A stretch of 28,565 nucleotides of DNA from Candidatus Desantisbacteria bacterium CG1_02_38_46 (GTDB taxonomy: Bacteria > Desantisbacteria > UBA1551 > UBA1559). The DNA lies in NCBI GenBank assembly GCA_001871015.1, contig MNUO01000128.1, positions 1-28,565 of the forward strand, in the 5' to 3' direction. The position numbers and the translations under genes are program-made. This document shows, one piece after another, positions 25,643 through 28,565 of the stretch (position 1 is its first letter; every line of letters starts with the position of its first letter). A model generated the notes under the pieces. That model searched no databases and was not told where the DNA came from. It was given only the letters and a program-made list of their open reading frames with translations.

Positions 25643-26419
25643 TTAGATTTTGCCTCTTCTTTTCAATGTATCTTCACTGCTAATTGGCATCACTTGCTTT
25701 TTTTTACTTTCGTACACAGAAATGGCGTTTATGCCTTTAAAATATTCTTTTATTTGGGAAACTTCTTCTTTTGATAATGGTTTCACGCCACAGGGTCTTA
25801 GAGGAGTATTCACCTGGACTTCATCAGGTTCAATCTCCCTGGCAAGATGAGCTAATTCTCTGGCGTTATTTTTATTTTCATCTATAAACATAATCTGCAA
25901 TGCAAACTTTCCTTTATATTCAGACCTGAATTGTTTTATACCTTCTAAAATCATATCAAAAGTTATTCCATTTACAGGTTTATTTATTGCTTCCAGAGAC
26001 CGTTGAGAATAAGCATCCAGTTTGGCTATTACAAAATCTCCTAATAATAAATCTTTTTTAACATCTTCCCTGAACATTAAAGATGAATTAGTTAAAACTG
26101 CTATCTTTTCTTTTCGTAGTGCCTTAATAGCCTTAATCATCTTACCTAAATTTTCGGTTAATGTTGGCTCGCCTCTGCCAGAAAATGTTATATAATCAAT
26201 CTTAACAGGAGGCAAAGAGCTTATTTCATCTATTATTTTATCTACAGGGACGTATATTCTTCTTTCGTCTGTAAACTTAATTGTTTTACCGAGTTGACAA
26301 TACACACAATCAAATGTGCAAATTTTTTCTTTTTCAGATATAGGGTCTATTCCTAAAGAAGCACCCAGTCTCCATGAAGGCACTGGCCCATAAATATATT
26401 TCAAATTTTTTCCTCGCAT
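25643..26419 (-). CDS. Radical SAM protein (COG0731-like)
   Basis: The 258-residue protein opens with YIYGPVPSWRLGASLGIDP and the cluster motif CTFDCVYC (CxxxCxxC). ITFSGRGEPTL (glycine-rich SAM site) and VLTNSSLM follow. This is the small Fe-S oxidoreductase group distantly like wyosine enzymes, found beside Mrp and NifX-like genes in anaerobes. I chose ATG 26419 (GGAAGG just upstream) because the opening motif starts there. The longer reading from 26494 adds 25 residues that overlap the upstream gene. Its substrate is unknown. Confidence 0.8.
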   Translation of the reverse strand: MRGKNLKYIYGPVPSWRLGASLGIDPISEKEKICTFDCVYCQLGKTIKFTDERRIYVPVDKIIDEISSLPPVKIDYITFSGRGEPTLTENLGKMIKAIKALRKEKIAVLTNSSLMFREDVKKDLLLGDFVIAKLDAYSQRSLEAINKPVNGITFDMILEGIKQFRSEYKGKFALQIMFIDENKNNARELAHLAREIEPDEVQVNTPLRPCGVKPLSKEEVSQIKEYFKGINAISVYESKKKQVMPISSEDTLKRRGKI

Positions 26420-26468
26420 AGTTCCTTCCACTTTTGTTATCCTCTTATCATTTGAGTTCCATTTAAAA

Positions 26469-27086
26469 TCACCTATCTTTTGAATTTTGCACAAACAAAA
26501 GAGGAAATACTATATCACTTACACAGCATGGTATCCAAACAGCAATAAACAAAAAGAAAAAAATAACAATGTAAGTCAGCCAGTTCAAACTTAGACCTGA
26601 AGCCATAATAATATGAAACAAAGAAGCCCAGGTACTTACTAAAACATGCATGCTGTGGGGAAATTTAGTTGTTGGCTTAAAATAAGCTATGACAATACCT
26701 ATCACTGCCAGAGGATTGATTAACCACCATTTTTCAATAAAACCTAAATGAAAATCTCTGTTTGGCATTTCAAGAAGCGATTCTCCTATGTAAGGAATAA
26801 TAGAATCACTAATTGTGGCAATTCCGACAGAACCAACATAGCCAATTATTAGAAGCACCCATATATTACATTTTATTCTTCCATCCTTGCATTTATGAAT
26901 TTTATACATTGCTGAAGTGACCAGCGCACTCAAAAGCACATGTAAGGGATGCAGGACATAAAAAATGTTGTGTGAAACTCTGTAAGGCAATTTCGAGAAG
27001 AATATCATAATTACTATTCCAGTGAATGCACCAAAAACCGTAAATGGAGCATGCGCCTTCAGCTCTTTTAAAATGCGTTTAATCAT
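26469..27086 (-). CDS. Conserved polytopic membrane protein of unknown function
   Basis: The 205-residue protein has about six TM segments. It opens with a short basic N-terminus and HAPFTVFGAFTGIVIM. Conserved-looking features are several membrane histidines (HNIFYVLHPLHVLLSA, TKFPHSMHVLVSTWASLFH), a GIATISDSIIPYIGE loop, EKWWLINP and a C-terminal IPCCVSDIVFPLLF with a Cys-Cys pair. The histidines and cysteines hint at metal or haem binding, but I do not recognise the family. ATG 27086 is one base after the stop of the NifX-like gene, so it is probably coupled and part of the same complex. Confidence 0.7.
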   Translation of the reverse strand: MIKRILKELKAHAPFTVFGAFTGIVIMIFFSKLPYRVSHNIFYVLHPLHVLLSALVTSAMYKIHKCKDGRIKCNIWVLLIIGYVGSVGIATISDSIIPYIGESLLEMPNRDFHLGFIEKWWLINPLAVIGIVIAYFKPTTKFPHSMHVLVSTWASLFHIIMASGLSLNWLTYIVIFFFLFIAVWIPCCVSDIVFPLLFVQNSKDR

Positions 27087-27087
27087 A

Positions 27088-27456
27088 TTATTTTCCCATT
27101 CCAAACTTTGAACCAACACTCGGGGCTTCTACAGGTTTAAGTTCTCCTGATTTGTATTTTTCTATCGCTTCTTTAATTGTGCCTGATACGCCCACAATTA
27201 CATTTATTCCTGCTGCCTGTAATGTCTGAAAGGCATTTGGCCCTACATTGCCAGTCAGCACCGCTTTCGCTTGTTTTTCTACCATGAGTTGACCTGATTG
27301 AATACCAGCACCACCTGAAGCCTCAACACCTGGATTTTTAATTGCCTCAAAGTCTGATGTGTCCAAATCTACGATAATAAAATACTGGCATCTTCCAAAT
27401 CTCGGGTCAACCTGTGCATCTAAATTATCTCCCTGCGAAGTTATGCAAATTTTCAT
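27088..27456 (-). CDS. NifX/NifB-C-like (orange-protein family) protein, second copy
   Basis: The 122-residue protein has the dinitrogenase FeMo-cofactor biosynthesis fold: MKICITSQGDNLDAQVDPRF, then GRCQYFIIVD, GIQSGQLMVEKQAKAVLTGN and VGPNAFQTLQAAGINVIVG. Homologues bind Mo- or Fe-containing clusters; the orange protein of Desulfovibrio holds a Mo-Cu-S cluster. Start ATG 27456 follows a good Shine-Dalgarno (GGGAGG); a longer reading would add 20 unrelated residues. It ends SKFGMGK. With the MinD pair it is the main argument for an ORP-type complex here. Confidence 0.85.
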   Translation of the reverse strand: MKICITSQGDNLDAQVDPRFGRCQYFIIVDLDTSDFEAIKNPGVEASGGAGIQSGQLMVEKQAKAVLTGNVGPNAFQTLQAAGINVIVGVSGTIKEAIEKYKSGELKPVEAPSVGSKFGMGK

Positions 27457-27487
27457 CTCATCCTCCCCCTTAATTCCAAATTTTCCT

Positions 27488-27829
27488 TTAAGGTAAAACA
27501 ATGCTAACACAACCATTTCTTTCTAAAAAATTTACTATCTCTTTTTCAGGAAGTACCCCTACAAACTCATCAACCATTTCCCCTTCTTTAAACAATTTTA
27601 CATTGGGAATGGACATAATCCTGTACTGGGAAGCAAGTGCTTGATTTTCATCAACATTCACCTTCGCCAGGATGAATTTTTCCTTATACTTTTTTTCCAA
27701 TTTTTCCAGAGTTGGACTAAGCATTATACAGGGTGCACACCATTCTGCCCAGAAATCTACTAAAACTGGTTTTTCTTTTGATTTTTCCAAAACTTCCTTT
27801 TGAAAATTTTCTCCGTTTACCTCTACCAT
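27488..27829 (-). CDS. trxA: Thioredoxin
   Basis: The 113-residue thioredoxin fold has VDFWAEWCAPC; the active-site pair is CAPC rather than the usual CGPC. The cis-Pro region is MSIPNVKLFKEGE. It is cytosolic. The C-terminal extension GCVSIVLP adds a third cysteine. It lies between two NifX-like genes with short gaps (15 and 31 bp), so it likely serves that cluster, perhaps keeping cluster-binding cysteines reduced. The thioredoxin reductase at 15302 could be its donor. Confidence 0.88.
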   Translation of the reverse strand: MVEVNGENFQKEVLEKSKEKPVLVDFWAEWCAPCIMLSPTLEKLEKKYKEKFILAKVNVDENQALASQYRIMSIPNVKLFKEGEMVDEFVGVLPEKEIVNFLERNGCVSIVLP

Positions 27830-27844
27830 TTTTTATCCTTTTCC

Positions 27845-28228
27845 TTATTTTTTATTATGGTCACAGGTAGTTTTGTCTAAGCCATATCCCTTTCCTGCAC
27901 CTGGTTTGCAAAGACTTTCTCCGCCTCTAAGTGTTCCTTTTAAAATCTGGCTTATCACATCATCAATGCTGTCTGTTATTCCCATAATGGTCTTTATCCC
28001 TGCGCTGTCAAAAAGTTCTTTTGCGCGCATCCCCATTCCTCCGGCAATAATGCATTCCACTCCCATCTCATGCAGAAATTGAGGTAGAAAACCAGGTTGA
28101 TGTCCGGGATTATCAATAACTTCTTTTTTGACGAGTTTGTTTCCGTCAATTTCCAAAATAGTAAAAGTTGGACAGCGCCCAAAATGAATGGATACGCTAT
28201 CTCCATCTGTGGATATTGCTATTTTCAT
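27845..28228 (-). CDS. NifX/NifB-C-like (orange-protein family) protein, first copy
   Basis: This 127-residue protein is of the same family as the 27088 gene: MKIAISTDGDSVSIHFGRC, then PTFTILEIDGN, FLHEMGVECIIAGGMGMRAK and AGIKTIMGITDSIDDVI. It adds a tail with two cysteines and GAGKGYGLDKTTCDHNKK. The Shine-Dalgarno is CGGAGG. Such proteins carry or scaffold Mo/Fe-S clusters. It follows a DUF5320-type gene, an arrangement common in anaerobes. Confidence 0.85.
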   Translation of the reverse strand: MKIAISTDGDSVSIHFGRCPTFTILEIDGNKLVKKEVIDNPGHQPGFLPQFLHEMGVECIIAGGMGMRAKELFDSAGIKTIMGITDSIDDVISQILKGTLRGGESLCKPGAGKGYGLDKTTCDHNKK

Positions 28229-28257
28229 ATTTTCCTCCGCGTTCGTGCTCGCAGGAT

Positions 28258-28286
28258 GGGGGCGGATGTTTTAAACACCCACCCCC
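28258..28286 (-). other. Strong GC hairpin in the DUF5320/NifX-like intergenic region
   Basis: The minus-strand RNA can form a stem of about 14 bp in which GGGGGTGGGTGTTT pairs with AAACATCCGCCCCC. All positions match if two G-U pairs are allowed, and the reverse orientation would have mismatches there. It begins 9 bp after the DUF5320 stop. No U-run follows the stem, so it looks more like an mRNA-stability or attenuation structure than a full terminator. Confidence 0.6.
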
Positions 28287-28295
28287 TGACTGTCT

Positions 28296-28565
28296 TTACT
28301 TCTTTTCTTTTTCCAGTTCTGCGAGGCGCCCATTGATTGCCTTGAGTTCCTCCTGGATTGCCTTTGCCTGTTCCTTGAGAAATCCCGCCTCTTCTTTCGG
28401 GGTTATCTCTGCTGCATAATAAGGATCCATATAGGGCGCTGCATAAGGTACGCCATATCCCACATATGGAACTCCTCCCCAGAACCCTCCTCCACGACCG
28501 CGACCAAAACTACGGCCCCATCCGCGGCCAAATCCACGCCCACGTCCTCGTCCCCCTCCGAATCC
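28296..28565 (-). CDS. DUF5320-like Gly/Arg-rich protein, partial
   Basis: The open frame of 89 residues runs in from the window edge, so the N-terminus is missing. A Gly/Arg/Phe-rich region (GFGGGRGRGRGFGRGWG) leads to a Tyr/Pro segment (VPYVGYGVPYAAPYMDPYY). A charged coiled-coil end follows (EEAGFLKEQAKAIQEELKAI, NGRLAELEKEKK). This is the build of DUF5320 proteins, which accompany NifX-like and Mrp genes in anaerobes and have no known activity. The stop is at 28296-28298. It is the most upstream gene seen of the minus-strand series. Confidence 0.75.
   Translation of the reverse strand, partial: GFGGGRGRGRGFGRGWGRSFGRGRGGGFWGGVPYVGYGVPYAAPYMDPYYAAEITPKEEAGFLKEQAKAIQEELKAINGRLAELEKEKK

Larger units (their letters stand above)
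24867..25643 (-). pseudogene. mrp: mrp (Mrp/NBP35 ATPase), 5' part interrupted by IS
   Basis: The ORF encodes 258 residues. Walker A SNKGGVGKS, GLLDADMHGPSIAKMLG, Walker B LIVDSPPGTGDEPLS and the cluster-binding pair CPHC (in MSGLICPHCG) are all present, so the ATPase and Fe-S site are intact. Native sequence ends after GRIPFDPHI (residue 239). The last 19 residues (ADVCHETGVFGHFLGSYPL) are read from the end of the insertion sequence. The native tail of 37 residues lies at 22829-22945, so the unbroken protein was 276 residues. The start shares one base with the preceding radical SAM stop. Mrp proteins carry Fe-S clusters to targets. The truncated form may keep some function, since the lost part is only the C-terminal helix. 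Confidence 0.9.

Noticed and set aside
26420-26494. Longer N-terminus of the radical SAM protein from ATG 26494
   Set aside because: The 25 extra residues overlap the upstream gene and lack similarity to the family; ATG 26419 has its own Shine-Dalgarno just before the conserved opening.

Overview
The window looks like a contig from an AT-rich, Gram-negative, anaerobic and probably uncultivated bacterium. The Gram-negative call rests on a protein with a signal peptide and a C-terminal outer-membrane barrel, and on a LolD/MacB-type ABC system. The anaerobic call rests on ferredoxin-domain MinD ATPases, NifX/orange-protein-like proteins, several radical SAM enzymes and an iron-sulfur ASKHA activator. 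The archaeal-type early shikimate pair and the M28-like/FtsX fusion suggest a planctomycete- or Omnitrophota-like candidate phylum, but I cannot fix the phylum from sequence alone. I see no rRNA, tRNA or CRISPR array.

Layout, plus strand: (1) Bases 1-144 hold a group II intron domain V-like hairpin. (2) Bases 145-10626 are one co-oriented, largely overlapping gene block: a degenerate M28-like/FtsX fusion, an OPT-like polytopic membrane protein, an unknown two-repeat protein, a PqqD-family protein, a minimal FtsX permease, an ABC ATPase and a GAF-GGDEF diguanylate cyclase. Two of its junctions carry palindromic repeat clusters. It reads as an ABC/peptide-handling envelope system. (3) Bases 10650-13698 hold archaeal-type aroA' and aroB' and a CsgG/TolB-N-like domain fused to an outer-membrane barrel. 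(4) Bases 13759-13920 hold a truncated DUF5674 gene. (5) Bases 13943-16261 are a visibly GC-richer redox set (TlpA-like, CcdA, thioredoxin reductase).

Layout, minus strand (16434-28565, transcribed right to left): a DUF5320 protein cut by the window edge, a NifX-like protein, thioredoxin, a second NifX/ORP-like protein, an unknown membrane protein, a radical SAM protein and Mrp. An insertion sequence and the displaced 3' end of mrp follow, then a radical SAM/SPASM-like protein, two MinD ATPases with inserted ferredoxins and an ASKHA/ferredoxin activator. After a gap with a peptide deformylase remnant come a methyltransferase and an MBL-fold hydrolase. The core resembles the orange-protein (ORP)/MinD/Mrp gene sets of anaerobes.

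The best-resolved event is the insertion sequence at 22946-24925. It has perfect 19-bp terminal inverted repeats and a 4-bp target duplication (CTAT), and it splits mrp in frame. Removing the element and one target copy restores a 276-residue Mrp with a canonical C-terminus.
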